A stretch of 64,000 bases of DNA, from contig NW_006921532.1 in the NCBI RefSeq assembly GCF_000340215.1, positions 4,105,126 to 4,169,125 on the forward strand, written 5' to 3'. Made by a program: the position numbers and the translations under genes. The notes below the pieces were generated by a model. It did no database searches and had not been told where the DNA came from. It worked only from the letters and a program-made list of their open reading frames with translations. The first letter of the stretch is position 1. Each line of letters opens with the position of its first letter. Positions 33,563 through 46,700 of the stretch are shown piece by piece. This DNA comes from Pseudocercospora fijiensis CIRAD86 (Eukaryota > Ascomycota > Dothideomycetes > Mycosphaerellales > Mycosphaerellaceae).

Positions 33563-33723
33563 GACCTTCCAGCCGCCGTCACTACCTCTTCACTCACCCG
33601 CCGCAACCCACCCTCGATCGTATTGCCAATGCCAGCCGGCCTTGTCTCAGTTCTACCATAGAGACATCGTCGATCTAGAAACATATTGCGTATTGTATAT
33701 AGCGCATCGAGCTTTAGCCCATC

Positions 33724-35567
33724 ATGTCGACGGCCATGAAACGCTTGTCCACGCTTGCCGCACATTTCGCGCCTTCGTCGAGCAGTCCAACAGCAGCAGA
33801 CAACAACAACATGTCTGCCCCGGACTTTCAGCACTCGCATCACATTCATCAACTGAGCCCCACATTCTTTCTTCCCCGAGCTGCGAGTATCGAGCCAAAT
33901 GCGGTCGCCTGTGTTCACCGGACTGCCAATGGCAAGATGTTGAGGAGGTCCTACCAGACCACAGCAGATAGAGCACGAGGATTGGCATATTACCTGAAAA
34001 AACATGGTTTTAAGCGGGTTGGCATACTCTGCACAAATACTCCAGCATTCCTTGAATCGATATACGGAATTGGTGCGGCCTCCGCAGTTAACGTTGCAAT
34101 CAACTACCGGCTCAAGAAAGACGACATTACATACATTTTCGATCACGCGGATGTGGACATGATAATCGTCGACGCAGAGTTCCGCCAGCTTCTCGACGAT
34201 TTCAACCAGAAGCACACAAACGTGCCGCTCATCGTTGATACTGACACCGATGAAGATACTGGTCCATACGATCAAGCAGTTCTCGAAGGATTACAACATG
34301 ACGATCGCACAGGTGGACATGGCTGGGCTGGCCTTGAGACGCAGGTGCCAAATGAAGACAGCATGCTTGCACTTTCATACACTTCCGGCACGACTGCACG
34401 GCCGAAAGGCGTGGAATACACTCACAGATCTGCTTATCTGGCGGCGTTGGGCAATGTAATCGAAAGCGGGTTGAACACCAGCCACGGCCTAGCAAAGCGA
34501 TGCCACTACCTCTGGACCCTTCCAATGTTCCATGCGATGGGATGGACATTTCCTTGGGCCGTGACCGCTGTACGAGGCACTCATTACTGTCTCCGAAAAA
34601 TCGATTACCCTTACATCTGGAAGCTGCTCAAGGAGGAGCAAATCAGCCATTTCAACGCCGCGCCGACAGTCAATACTTTACTTCTTGCGGATCCCAACGC
34701 AGAGAAGCTGCAGTATCCCGTCCGTGTCACGGTTGCGGCAAGTCCTCCAACGGCTCACCTATTTCAACGAATGGAGGAGCACAATCTCCGACCGGTGCAC
34801 GTTTACGGTATGACAGAAACATATGGCCCGATCACCAAAGGCTATCAGCTGCCAGAATGGGATGATTTGGAGAGCAAAGAGAAATATGGCAAAGTAAGCT
34901 TAGCCCTATCACTAAACGTAAAGATGACTCGCACTGACTCGATTCTCAGATGGCTCGCCAAGGACACGGTTTCATCACCTCTCTTCCAGTTCGTGTGATC
35001 AAGACCAACCAGGACGAGAGCGGCAAGTGGGATGCCAATGAGGTAATCGAGGATGTGGCCAAAGACGGCAAAGAGATCGGCGAGATAGTATTCATTGGCA
35101 ACATCTGCGCCAAAGGTTACTACAAAGATGTTGCAGCGACCAAGAAGCTTTTCGCAGGAGGTGTGCTGCACTCTGGCGATCTTGCAGTGTGGCATGCAGA
35201 CGGAGCGATCCAGATTCTCGATCGCGCGAAAGACATCATAATCTCTGGCGGCGAGAACATCAGCTCTGTCGCTCTCGAGTCTATGCTCGTGACGCACCCG
35301 GACGTGTTGGAGGCGGCGTGTGTAGCGGTTCAGGATAAGCAGTGGGGTGAGAGACCCAAGGCTTTCTTGACTGTGAAGGAGGGGAAGAAGGGGAGCATTT
35401 CGGGTGATGACATAATGCAGTGGGCAAAGAAGCAGAGTCGCATTTCGAGGTTCATGGTGCCGAAGGAGATTGAAATCATTGATGAACTGCCCAAGACCAG
35501 CACTGGAAAAGTGCGGAAAAATATACTCCGAGACTGGGCTCAGGGTGCGAAGAGAGAGGCAAGTTAG
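33724..35567 (+). CDS. AMP-dependent acyl-CoA synthetase/ligase (ANL superfamily)
   Basis: Two exons, 33724-34893 and 34950-35567, with a 56-bp GT-AG intron and phase-0 join (YGK/MARQGHG), give 595 residues. The P-loop-like motif YTSGTTARPKGVEYTH is at about 219-234, the adenylate motif VYGMTETYGP at 360-369, the hinge region LHSGDLAVWHADGAIQILDR in exon 2, and the catalytic LPKTSTGKVRK with Lys577 near the C-terminus. The enzyme should form an acyl-AMP and then an acyl-CoA thioester. The overall look is closest to plant and fungal medium-chain or AAE-type acyl-activating enzymes; the substrate is unknown. The N-terminal about 40 residues are Ser/Thr-rich and could be a mitochondrial presequence; there is no C-terminal SKL. 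An alternative start at Met30 exists. The upstream DNA is interrupted by the 11.8-kb copia insertion. Confidence 0.88.
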
Positions 35568-36394
35568 ACGCGGACTCGGTACGAGAGGAGTACTTGTATA
35601 GTCGGAAGGGCATGGGGGACACGGGTATATGTTGCACAGCTGTCGATCAGGCTGTTGAATGGCCTCGCGGTGAGAGCAGGTAAGGTGCGTGTGATGCGTG
35701 TTGGTGAATACATGTGGGTGTGGCGATGAGCACAGGAGCAGGAGGACGCGTGAGGCGCCGAGCTACCGAGCAGGGAAGTGATTCAAAATGAGCAGGGGTA
35801 TTCTAGCGCAAGGACCCGCGAACTCTCTCTCCTACACATCTCTGCGTCTCCACGCAACAGGGCAGTCATGGCCGATGTGAGATCCCCGGCCCCCGGCCAT
35901 GATTCTGCCGTCCGCCTTCTGATGAGGACATGACATGCGCAGAGGTTGCAGTTGCCGTTGCAGTTGCCGTTGCAGTTGCAGTTGCAGTTGCAGCTGCTGC
36001 GGCGCGCGCTGGCTCGAAGCCCCGAACTTCGAAGGGTGCAGGCAATCACGCTACTCGCTGGCCCGTCCCGAAGCCGCCGTTAGCGCGTCTTGGCAGAATT
36101 TCGAGGCAGGCGCGATGGGTTAAAAGGAACGCGGCGACCGCGCCCGTGAGATGTGATGTGTCGACTGCCACCGCGACTGACGGAGCAGTCAAGTGATTGG
36201 CCTCCGCAGTGTCCGCACTCGACTTCGGCAAGCCTGTCCACCTCGATACTGCTGCCACTCGCACACCCACCCCACCCCCGTTTCTCATCAGATGCCGTCC
36301 AGCTAACATCTCCATGCCACTCTTCTCTTCTGTGTTTGGTTGTTGTTGTTGTTGTTGCTGCATTTAGCCGGCGTTTGGAGCACATCCAGCAGAA
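35568..36394. other. Intergenic spacer with simple repeats, MOT1 promoter
   Basis: About 830 bp between the AMP-ligase stop and the MOT1 start. It holds a TTGCAG/TTGCCG hexanucleotide run and a GTT run close to the MOT1 start. Short reading frames here translate these repeats. No other gene recognised. Confidence 0.55.
35943..35998. repeat. GTTGCA/GTTGCC hexanucleotide array
   Basis: About nine imperfect six-base units (GTTGCAGTTGCCGTTGCAGT and so on) about 400 bp upstream of MOT1. Confidence 0.82.
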
Positions 36395-39300
36395 ATGGCC
36401 ACTTCGCGGTACGTACATCTTGCTGATTAAGCTTTGGCGCACATGCAAATGCCAGGCTGACCATACTGCGCAGCCTCGATCGCCTCGTCGTCCTGTTGGA
36501 GACGGGCAGCACCCAACTGATTCGAAACACCGCTGCGCAACAGCTCGCAGACGTGCAGAAAAATCACCCCGATGAATTGTTCAACTTGCTCACCCGGGTT
36601 GTGCCTTACTTGCGATCCCCATCCTGGGATACCCGCACCGCCGCTGCTCGCGCTATCGGAGGCATCGTCGAGCATGCGGACAACTATGACCCAAATGCCA
36701 CCTTGGACCATGTCAAGAACCATTCCGATGCCGACATCAAACGCGAGGATTCTTCGGCAAATTCAGCTCCGGATCAACTGCAATTGTCGACGCTGGATGT
36801 CGAAGCAATCTTGACCAATGGGAAGGAGCTACTGGGCAGTGCTGGCAAGCAATACGATTTCCGTTTAGCTGGTCTCAATCCAACGGAGCGTCTGGCGGCG
36901 CAAAAGAAGACTCTGACTGCTCGTTTGGGCCTTGGAGGCGAGTACATCGAAGACGAACTGGTGACGGAGAAAGATATTGCTATCAGGCCGAATTCATTTG
37001 TCGGCACCCCGTCTCTGCCAAAGCTCGATACGGAGACATGTAGAAACGGCCACGAAGACACGTTCATGAAATCGCCCGATGAAGCGCCGCCACAAACACC
37101 AGCTGATGGAATGAGCAAGCGCCAGCTCAACATGCTGAAGCGACGGAGGAAGGAAGAATTAAAGCGCGACAACAAGAAATTCAAGTATGATTTCGCAGGA
37201 CGTCGTGGAAGTACCAGTGTTGCCCAGACTCCTGCCGACGACATCAAGCCTGAAATCAAGGCCGAGAACAGTGAGAACGGCGATTCCGACTACTTCTCGC
37301 TGGATCGCAAGGGTGGCGATGATGACTCCAAGGTCGTATCAGAGTTCAAGGGCTTGCCAATCCCCGAAAAGTCAACGCTCGTCTCCGAAGCAGAAGAGGA
37401 AGGAAGTGGATGGCCATTCGAGCGTCTCTGCGAATTTCTCACGGTCGATCTCTTCGACCCAGGATGGGAGATCCGGCATGGAGCAGCGATGGGTTTGCGC
37501 GAGATCGTGCGAGTGCATGGAGCCGGCGCTGGGAGACGAGCTGACAAGACTGCCGAAGAGAACGACCAACTCAACCGCGCTTGGCTCGACGATCTAGCTT
37601 GCCGAATCTGCTGTGTTTTCATGCTCGATCGCTTTGCGGATTATGTTTCAGACAACGCCGTCGCCCCCATTCGCGAGACAGCCGGCCAGGTACTCGGCGC
37701 AGTTCTCCAATACCTGCCGGCTTCATCCGTTCACGAGATCAACCGAATTCTGTATCGCCTGGTGATGCAGAAAGACTTGAAAGTTTCGCGCCGCATTTGG
37801 CACGCATGTCACGGTGGCATGATTGGAATGCGCTACCTCGTTGCTGTTCGGACAGACCTCCTCTTCCAGGATCGATCGCTTATGGATGGCGTCCTTGAAT
37901 GTGTCATCAAAGGCCTGGGTGATCAAGACGACGATGTGCGATCTGTGAGCGCTGCCACGCTCATTCCTGTCGCTAAAGAGTTCGTCAATGTGCGTTCGGA
38001 CGAGCTAGGTCACCTCATAAGCGTGGTCTGGGAGTGCCTGTCAAGTCTTTCAGACGATCTGAGCGCCAGTACTGGCTCTGTCATGGACCTACTCGCAAAA
38101 CTCTGCACCTTCCCAGAGGTGCTTTCCGCCATGAAGCAAAACGCAGCAGCCGATCCACTACAGTCGTTTGACGAGCTCGTTCCCAGGCTTTATCCTTTCT
38201 TGCGTCACACAATCACAAGCGTGCGATCGGCTGTGCTTCGTGCTCTGTTGACCTTCATCCATATCGATGGCCAAGACACCAAGGGCTGGATCAATGGCAA
38301 GGCTCTGCGGCTGGTTTTCCAAAACTTGCTAGTAGAGCGCAACGACGGCGTGCTCAAATTGTCTTTGGACGTGTGGTATGCACTTGCAGAGGCAGTGGTT
38401 GCCAATGGGCAAGATGTGTTCCAGCAAGAGTTCCAGCCTCATGCTATCCCGCTTATATCCTTGACAATTCATCCGATCGGTATCAGTCGTCACCCGATCC
38501 CCATGGAAGCAACACTTTTTGTCAAGCCCTCGGGCCAGACCTATGCACCTCTTGCCAGCGCTCACCGACAATCTCCCGTCAATGGGTCTGAGCCGGCCAA
38601 GAAGAGGCGGAAGTCGGATAAGAAAGAGAGCTCCTTGCCGCCTCAAGCAAACACTGCACACAACATCGACGCCGCTATCATGCAGGGCGATGTTGATCTT
38701 GTAGGAGCTGACGTGATGATCAGGAGCCGAATCTTTGCCACTCGTGCTCTTGGAAAAGCGATCTCACTATTTCCTGCGGAGCAGCGACAAGTCTTCTTCG
38801 GCCCCAGACTCCTGCCAAGTTTGAGATCACCTTATGGTTCCACACAGCTGTTCACGGCAATGACGTTAGAAGGCTACGCCTCATTCTGCTGGCAACAAGA
38901 TTCTCTGGCAGCTGACGCTTGCACTGAACTTCGGTCGCTGGTAGAAGAGGAGAGGCCTGGCTGGTACAGCGATCTGACTAGTTATCTGCGTATTGCAAGA
39001 GCTCAGTGTCAGCAGCTTTTGAATGCGTTCCAGGAACAAGGTCATGTGCCTGGCAGCAAGCTACCTATCATTGCAGTAGTGTGTCAAGGCGAGCCAGAAG
39101 CTGGGAAGAACGCTTTCTCGATAGCGGACGCGGAGAAAATCATCAACCAGGATTACGAGCGGCTGAAGAAGGGCATGTCCACTGTGCAAAGAATGACTGC
39201 CGCTGAAGCTCTCAACACTGCCAAGCTGGACGCTGAAACCGCCATATCTGATGCGCACGTGGCCCGATCGCAAGCAGACCTTCGCATCCGCTCAGCTGCC

Positions 39301-42201
39301 GCCGCCGCGCTGATTGCCTTCCGAGCAATCCCAAAGAAGCCGCAGTACACGATCAAGGCAGTCATGGACAGCGTGAAAGAGGAAGACAACGTGAATTTGC
39401 AACATCGAACTGCATCGGCTGTCGCTGCTCTAATCAGTCAGCTGGTTGCTAACGCGCGGCACAAGGTGGTGGAGAAGGTGGTCGGTAACCTGGTCAAGTT
39501 TTGCTGCATGGAAACCGGGGAAACACCAGAGTTCCATCCCAATGCGGACAAGGACGTTGGCATACTTTCTTTGCAAAAGGACGAAGACATTCAAGATCGG
39601 CCAGACGCTGCGAAATACGAGCGCGAAGTCAGAGCCGCGCGAATCACACGGCGAGGCGCTAAAGATGCTCTTGAGCAGCTTTGCCTGGCGTTCGGCGCAG
39701 ATATATTCACCAAAGTGCCAGTGCTACAAGCACTGATCGAAGGACCCGTCAAGCACTGCTTCACCGATCAGCTGCCACCCAACATTACGGATCCGGAGTC
39801 TACTACTGGCCAGGAGACAGTCGATGCAATGTCCACCTTGCGAGCTCTCGTCGGCACCCTTGATCCTGCGCTTCATCCCTGGGTGCTGCACCTCTTGCCC
39901 TTTGTAGCAAGAGCATTACAGTGCAAACTTGCTGTGCTCCGCTACACTGCTGCAAAATGCTTTGCGAGTGTCTGCAGTGTCATCACTGTTCAGGGCTTCA
40001 CAATGCTCGTTGAGCAGGTCATACCCCCAATTAAAGATGCCCACGAGGTCGTGCACCGCCAAGGTGCGGTCGAGTGCATCTATCATCTCATCCAGGTGAT
40101 GGGCGATGGAATTCTACCCTACGTAATCTTCTTGCTGGTCCCCGTGCTTGGCCGTATGAGTGATTCCGATCCTGGCGTTCGTCTTATCGCTACAACCGCT
40201 TTCGCGACTTTGGTCAAACTTGTGCCTTTGGAAGCAGGCATTCCAGACCCGGAAGGCCTCCCACAAAGTCTTCTTGAAGGACGAGAGAGGGAGCGAAACT
40301 TCATTTCGCAAATGCTGGACCCAAAGAAAGTTGACGAATTCAAGATCCCTGTTGCCATCAAGGCGGAGCTACGTTCTTATCAGCAAGATGGCGTGAACTG
40401 GCTAGCGTTCCTGAATCGCTACAACCTGCACGGCGTCCTTTGTGACGATATGGGTGCGTATTGTGCGTTCCACTTCTCAAATACATGCTAACTGCGTTTT
40501 TTTCCAGGTCTCGGAAAGACTCTACAGACTCTGTGCATCGTGGCTAGCGATCACCATCTCCGAGCTGAAGAATTCGCAAAGACTCAGGCGCCTGACATGC
40601 GCCGCCTCCCCAGTCTTATCATCTGTCCGCCGACACTGACTGGTCACTGGAAACAAGAGATTCGGACGTATGCACCATTCCTACACGCTGTGGCATATGC
40701 AGGACCACCGGGAGAGCGTGGCAAAGTTCGCGATCAGCTAGAGACTGCAGACGTGGTCATCACCTCCTACGACATCTCCCGGAATGATATTGATATCCTA
40801 GCGCCCATCAATTGGAACTACTGTGTCCTGGACGAAGGTCACTTGATCAAGAATCCAAAGGCGAAAGTCACTATTGCTGTGAAGCGGCTTGTGGCCAATC
40901 ACCGCCTCATTCTTTCCGGCACCCCGATCCAGAATAATGTACTAGAGTTGTGGTCCCTATTCGACTTCCTAATGCCAGGATTCCTTGGAACCGAGAAGGT
41001 CTTCCAGGACCGATTTGCCAAGCCGATTGCTGCAAGCAGATTCGCAAAATCGTCTTCCAAGGAGCAGGAGGCTGGTGCGCTGGCGATCGAGTCTTTGCAT
41101 AAGCAGGTTCTGCCATTCTTGCTCCGCCGATTGAAGGAAGAAGTTCTTAATGATCTGCCTCCCAAGATTCTCCAGAACTACTACTGCGACCTTAGTGACT
41201 TGCAGAAGAGGTTATTCGATGACTTCACCAAAAAAGAATCAAAGAGTCTTCAGGCTATGGCTGGCAGTGCCGATAAGGAGGCCAAGCAGCACATCTTCCA
41301 GGCTTTACAGTACATGCGCAAGCTGTGCAATTCGCCGGCCATGGTGATGAAAGAGGGACACAAGCAGTATGCAGCCATTCAAGCGCTACTTGCTAAAGAT
41401 GGCTCAAACCTCAAAGACCCCAAGCATGCACCAAAGTTGACAGCGCTTCGCGATTTGCTTGTCGACTGTGGTATCGGCGTGGAACCTACGGATAACGGCG
41501 GTATTCCATCGGCGGATCAAGCTGTGTCACAACATCGCGCTCTCATCTTCTGCCAGATGAAGGAGATGCTGGACATGGTTGAGTCGACTGTCCTCAAGAA
41601 ATTGTTGCCAAGCGCCACTTTTGCTCGTCTAGACGGCTCAGTCGAGGCATCGAAGCGTCAGGACATCGTCAATCGCTTCAACTCTGACCCTTCCATCGAC
41701 TGTCTATTGCTTACCACAAGTGTTGGAGGTCTCGGTCTCAATCTGACGGGCGCGGATACTGTCATTTTTGTCGAGCATGACTGGAACCCACAGAAGGACC
41801 TGCAGGCAATGGACAGAGCGCATCGCATCGGTCAAAAGAAGGTTGTGAACGTCTACCGCCTGATTACGAGAGGCACACTTGAGGAGAAGATCCTCAACCT
41901 CCAGCGGTTCAAGATCGATGTTGCCTCTACTGTTGTCAATCAGCAGAATGCGGGACTCGGCACCATGGAGACGGATCAGATATTGGATCTATTCAACCTG
42001 GGTGAAACGGATCCCAACCTTGCGGTCAGCGAAGCCAATGATGCCAATGGAGTTGATGAAACGAACGCGGTTGACGCCGAGGGCAACATGCGTGAGAAAG
42101 GCAAGAAAGGCATGCTAGATGAGCTGAGCGAGTTATGGGATGACAAGCAGTATGAGGAAGAGTTTAATCTCGATGGCTTCCTGAAGACGATGAAAGCATG
42201 A
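36395..42201 (+). CDS. MOT1: TBP-associated Swi2/Snf2 ATPase Mot1 (BTAF1)
   Basis: Three exons, 36395-36408, 36474-40453 and 40508-42201, give 1,895 residues, the family's normal size. Exon 1 is 14 nt and encodes MATS plus two bases; the joined start reads MATSRLDRLVVLLETGST, typical of Mot1. The N-terminal about 1,250 residues are HEAT-repeat-rich (for example WEIRHGAAMGLREIV), the part that grips TATA-binding protein. The second intron interrupts the Walker A region (CDDMG/LGKTLQ). The ATPase shows DEGHLIKN (Walker B), LSGTPIQN, then TTSVGGLGLNLTGAD and AMDRAHRIGQ in the C-lobe. Mot1 uses ATP to remove TBP from DNA, redistributing it among promoters. All motifs are intact. Confidence 0.96.
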
Positions 42202-42536
42202 ACTTATGAGTAATGCTGCTCAAGACTTGTAGCATAGCGATACGGAGTTTGGATGTAATGTTTACAATAGCTGAGGGCCTCACTGGCCCCAGACAGCAAG
42301 AGTTGTACGATATCAATGCCAAATGACCTTCTCAATTCGAGCCATTCTCCATTCTTCCGATGACATAATTACCACTATGGCTTCGGCAGTGTCAAATTCT
42401 GCATGTATAGAAGCCATTGGCATGCCGAGGACGATCCTGGACACAACTTGAAATATGTTCGGCACGCCTCGAATTCTCCAAGATGCGCCACAGTCAGAAC
42501 TCTTTCACGGAGCAGGACGCACTCGTTCCCTACAAA
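42202..42536. other. Convergent 3' region of MOT1 and the methyltransferase
   Basis: About 335 bp between two stop codons on opposite strands. Expected to contain both 3' UTRs only. Confidence 0.5.
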
Positions 42537-43544
42537 TCATCCTTTCACGGCACGTACTAACCAGAGAGGATCTCTATGACGCATTCCCAAATAACTCATC
42601 CGTCCTTGAAAACTTCCCGGCGCAAGCTCTTGCTCGACTTTCCCGCTACTCAACTCCACAATCTCAATATCCTTCCAACCCGCAAAATGCAAGAAGTCGC
42701 CAACCATTTGCAGTCTTTCCTCTTCATCAACTCGTAGCCAACGACTAATGGCTTTCGTTGGAAAACATCGATTGCTGATGGTCAAATGTACGGTTCCTGA
42801 AGGTTTCGTCGCATCCAAAAGACTCGAGAGCACTTGCACGGGTTCGATCAGATAATCTATACTGACGACCACAGTCGCGGAATCGAGTTTCGATTCTTCC
42901 GAAGAGTCGATGACGTTTGCTTCCTGGAGGGCGGTGTAGATATTGGGGTCTGTGTTGAGGTCCTTGAGGATTCGAGAATTCAAGACTTGGTTGGCGTCGA
43001 GTTCGGCTTTGTTCATGCCCATACCGATGATTTGCAAACTTCCATTTGCAGCTGCGGTTTCTATGGGGTTTGGATAATGTGAGACCCAAGATGAGCAGAA
43101 ATCTAGAATTTTGCCTTTGAGTGGGAGGACGGTTTCGTAGTATTGGCGTAGGGTGTCGATGGCTGCGTCGTCGATGTGAGTGACGAAGCGGGGAGTACTG
43201 TAGAATTGTGAATCGTTTGACGGATCTTGTCGTGTGAAGTCTGATGGATTGTAGGGCCATGTTTGGTGGCGTGGAGCATATTTCTTGACTGGCCATTCTT
43301 TGGACGTCGACATGTTCCCGGATGAGGGGAGTTGTTGTGCAGATGAGGACGATGACATGGAGGCCGCAAGTACAAGGCCCGTGATACCAATGACAGGAGC
43401 AGGTCGTAGAACTCTGCTTGTCATTAGCAACATTTGCAGCACGACTGTTTCTGTGGACGAGGTGCTGAGATGCGATGGCAATTGATCTGTGAATGCGAAA
43501 CATTTTGTCATGACGTCGACAACCTCATCCCAGGCTTTTCGCAT
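42537..43544 (-). CDS. Putative SAM-dependent methyltransferase-like protein
   Basis: Intronless, 335 residues from the furthest Met. The conserved part begins near FYSTPRFVTHIDDAAI and includes KGKILDFCSSWVSHYP (the SAM-binding glycine-loop position, though Gly-poor), LQIIGMGMNKAEL, and ATVVVSIDYLIEPVQVLSSL. The order resembles a class-I methyltransferase fold seen in fungal, plant and cyanobacterial type-11-like proteins. The glycine-rich loop is atypical, so activity is not assured, and the substrate is unknown. The N-terminal about 80 residues contain a hydrophobic stretch (PVIGITGLVLAASM) that may be a targeting peptide or lie upstream of the true start; MSTSKEWPVKKY is an alternative start. 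Confidence 0.72.
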   Translation of the reverse strand: MRKAWDEVVDVMTKCFAFTDQLPSHLSTSSTETVVLQMLLMTSRVLRPAPVIGITGLVLAASMSSSSSAQQLPSSGNMSTSKEWPVKKYAPRHQTWPYNPSDFTRQDPSNDSQFYSTPRFVTHIDDAAIDTLRQYYETVLPLKGKILDFCSSWVSHYPNPIETAAANGSLQIIGMGMNKAELDANQVLNSRILKDLNTDPNIYTALQEANVIDSSEESKLDSATVVVSIDYLIEPVQVLSSLLDATKPSGTVHLTISNRCFPTKAISRWLRVDEEERLQMVGDFLHFAGWKDIEIVELSSGKVEQELAPGSFQGRMSYLGMRHRDPLWLVRAVKG

Positions 43545-43788
43545 TGCAGTAGGCTGAGGACACTATTTGACATTTACTAGCGCCGAGGCTCCCAGAGCCA
43601 ATCGACACACATGCTGAAGAGCCTCAGCAGGGGTCTGGGGTTGTGCTCTAACGGCACGCACAGATGCGACAATATGGATGCGAAAGTCGCGGTATTGGTA
43701 GATCAGCATAAACAGTGGACTGTGATCCTCCGTTCCAAGGCGGACGAACCATCAGGTTCATATCCTCATGATCAATACATATAGCGGC

Positions 43789-46700
43789 CTATATCTCCTT
43801 AACCCGCATCGTCCTTCTCTCGCTACCAATCTCAGTCTCGACCATCTCGATATTTAGGCTGGGATACCTTTTCGAGAAGCTCTCTACATCTTCAGACGAT
43901 GTAGGTGAGAACTCCATGAGATTGCTCTGAGATGGATATTGAGAAGAGCCGCCTGGAGCGGGATAGTCAGGAACACCCTCCAAATCCTTTGCCAGCAGCG
44001 CCGCAAGTCGACCTGTTTGCTCAGGTTGCACCGCCTTGACCGGATCCTGTGTTGGCTTGGTTGGTGCTCGGGAATCAGAAACCCCACCAGTTCTCAACAC
44101 TGTTGGCTTAGGCGGAGCACTAGGTCTTGACACAACTCGCTGCAGAGGTGCCGATTCTGTGGAAGAGGCTGCAGGCGGAGGAGGCGTCGTTATTGGCTGT
44201 GAGTCAGTAGGTAGTTGCCTGGTCCTCATGTACGGATTGCCGGTGGATTTCGGATTCAATGCAGGCTTTGGCGCGATGATAGGTGGTCTAGTGCCGCTAG
44301 ACATCGGTAACTGTTGCTGCGGAGGTTGTCGCTGTTCTACGTCAGATGACTCTGTGTAGCGACCGTAGCCTTCAGCAGTTCTCCGTGGCTGTGGTGATTG
44401 CCTTCCTTCATCAAGGAGTGACTGCACACGCTTCTGTATTGTACTCGCTCGAGAAGGTATGGCATTACCCGGCCCTTGATTCGCGACTCTCGCACGATAT
44501 TCCTCGGCCGCGGCAGTCACCCTCTTCTCCTCAGCGGCCAAACTTTGCCGCTCGAGTTCACGCTTCACATCAGGTGGTAGGTCTTCCGTCTCATCAATAT
44601 CAGAATTCATGTCCGAATGCCTGCTGGGCGTCGCCTCGGAACCTGTGATAGGAGAAAGCATCTGCGGCCCGTCGCCGGTGTTATGTGTCTCCGGAGTGGC
44701 AAATCCTTGTTGTGTACGCTTGCTATCATTGTTGTCAAATCGCTTGAATGCATTGCCAAATTTCTTTCCGATCTCGCCAAGGCTTGGTCTTTTCCTATGA
44801 TGCGAGCCTTTGAGCATCTTCCTATGGTCTGAACTTACTTCACCGTCTCGCAGAAATTCCATATCGTCCTCAATGGCTGCCTCGTCTGATATAGGGTCCC
44901 TGCCTTGCGAGGCGTGTCGGCTGTGCCTCCTTATCTCCAAGGAAGGGCGTTTGCGTTGCTGCTCTTGGTCTCGGAGATAGTCCATGTTTGAGCTTACATA
45001 CATGCTTGTCGGCCTGGAACGAGCGTTGAGTGATTTGGCCCTGTGAATCCCAGCATCCGCAAGCTCATGCGCAGATGGACGCCCTCCTTCAAGGGACGGA
45101 CGAGAAGAGCTCGAAGAATGATCGACAGCCAGAGTACCAATCTGTGATTTAGGGCGATGCACATCCAGGAGACCAGGTCTTTGTGTGGGCGGCAAGCTTG
45201 GCTTGAGGGATGATTCCACGGCTTGTGCCTCTTCTGAAGCGCGAGACTGGCTCGATGGGCGACTGGACTCCGGTACTCGCCAGATCGGTCTATCATTGAC
45301 ATTGGGTAGCTTCTTTGTAGCACCTGGAGGTGGCGATGATCCAACTGCGGTAGTCTTGTAGTTGAATCCTGGGCGGATGGGTAATGGCTGCTCGATCTGA
45401 TTGAATTGTTGCACTTGTTGTGCGACCGGCCGCGAAGAATGCTCCTTCCCTGACGAGGTGCCAGCAAATTCGCTCTTTCCTGGAGAAGCTTGTGCGGTCT
45501 CGACCTTTTGTGCAACTCGTCCAGATGCGAATTCCGTGGGAACGCGTGAAGCCTTCGAGCTTGAAGCAGGCACTGGCGATCCTGAAAGCTTTGGTGAAAA
45601 TACCTCATCGGCCAACGCATTGGTCACTCGTTGATTTAAACTCTTCGGATCATCAGTCTTGGTCGAGGTAACTGGAGGTGAAGTCGGCGGGAAAGCGAAC
45701 TTTCCGCCATCAACTGCAATAGAGAATTCATCCACGGATGGGAAGCGTTTTGATAGCTCATCTACTGCGCCAGCCCGAACATCGTAGTTCTTATGATCCA
45801 GTGCTGCAAATGGGTCATCCCTCGCTGGAGACGAAGCTGGTTTTGCGGGAGCAGCGGCCTGTTGGGTTGGTGCTGGTAATCTGCCTCGTCGCATGGGAGT
45901 TATTTCCGGGATCTGCTGGACCTGGACTTGGGGAGCAGTCTTCTGAAGACCTACTGGAGCAGTGGACACTGCGTCTGGTGATGGTAGCGCCTCATTTCTC
46001 CGGGCTTCTGAATGAGTTCGATTGGCGTAGATGTCCTTGATCGGAATCTCGGATCCACGCATACTGCACACCTCTTTGATGACTTGATAGATATTTGGCC
46101 TATTTCCCGGGTCTTCCTTGAGCATCCAGCCTATCAGCTTCTTGAGTCGATCAGAAAATGGAGGGTAGGAAGGGTACTTGAACGAAGCATTCAAGATAGC
46201 CATCTGCCCGACCGCTTCAAAAGGAGTGGTGTAGTAGCATAATTTGTAGAGGAGCACGCCAAGGGCCCAGATATCCGCCTTCTCATTGATCGGCTGCTTT
46301 CTCCAAACGTCGATCATTTCAGGACTGCGGTATTGCATTGTAGTATGCTTCTGCACATCTTCTTCGATCAGCCTTCCTTCCTCTGCTGTCTTTGCCGCAG
46401 GTCGTGGTTGTGCGGCGCTGCCGAAATCGCAGATCTTGTATACTGGAGATCCATTGGTTGATTTTGAAATCAAGACGTTCTCGACTTTCAAGTCCCTGTG
46501 CAACAAGGGAGGCTTCAGGTAGTGCATCGTAGCCACGCCTTCTGCACAATCGCCAAATATCTTGAGGATCTCCGGCTCGGTCAATCGGTGCTGCAAGCGA
46601 GTGTTCATGAAATCGATCAGACCGCCTCCATTGCAGTACTCCATGAGCAGGAAAACCTCATAGCCTCCACCCTTGAGCTGACTTGCATGGCTGTCATAGT

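Noticed and set aside
40899..41165. Antisense frames in MOT1, and similar ones in other large genes
   Set aside because: They are shadows of conserved coding sequence on the other strand, with no independent support.
33724..42201. A secondary-metabolite cluster around the acyl-CoA synthetase
   Set aside because: Neighbours are MOT1 and other housekeeping genes; there is no polyketide or peptide synthase, tailoring oxidase or transporter nearby.
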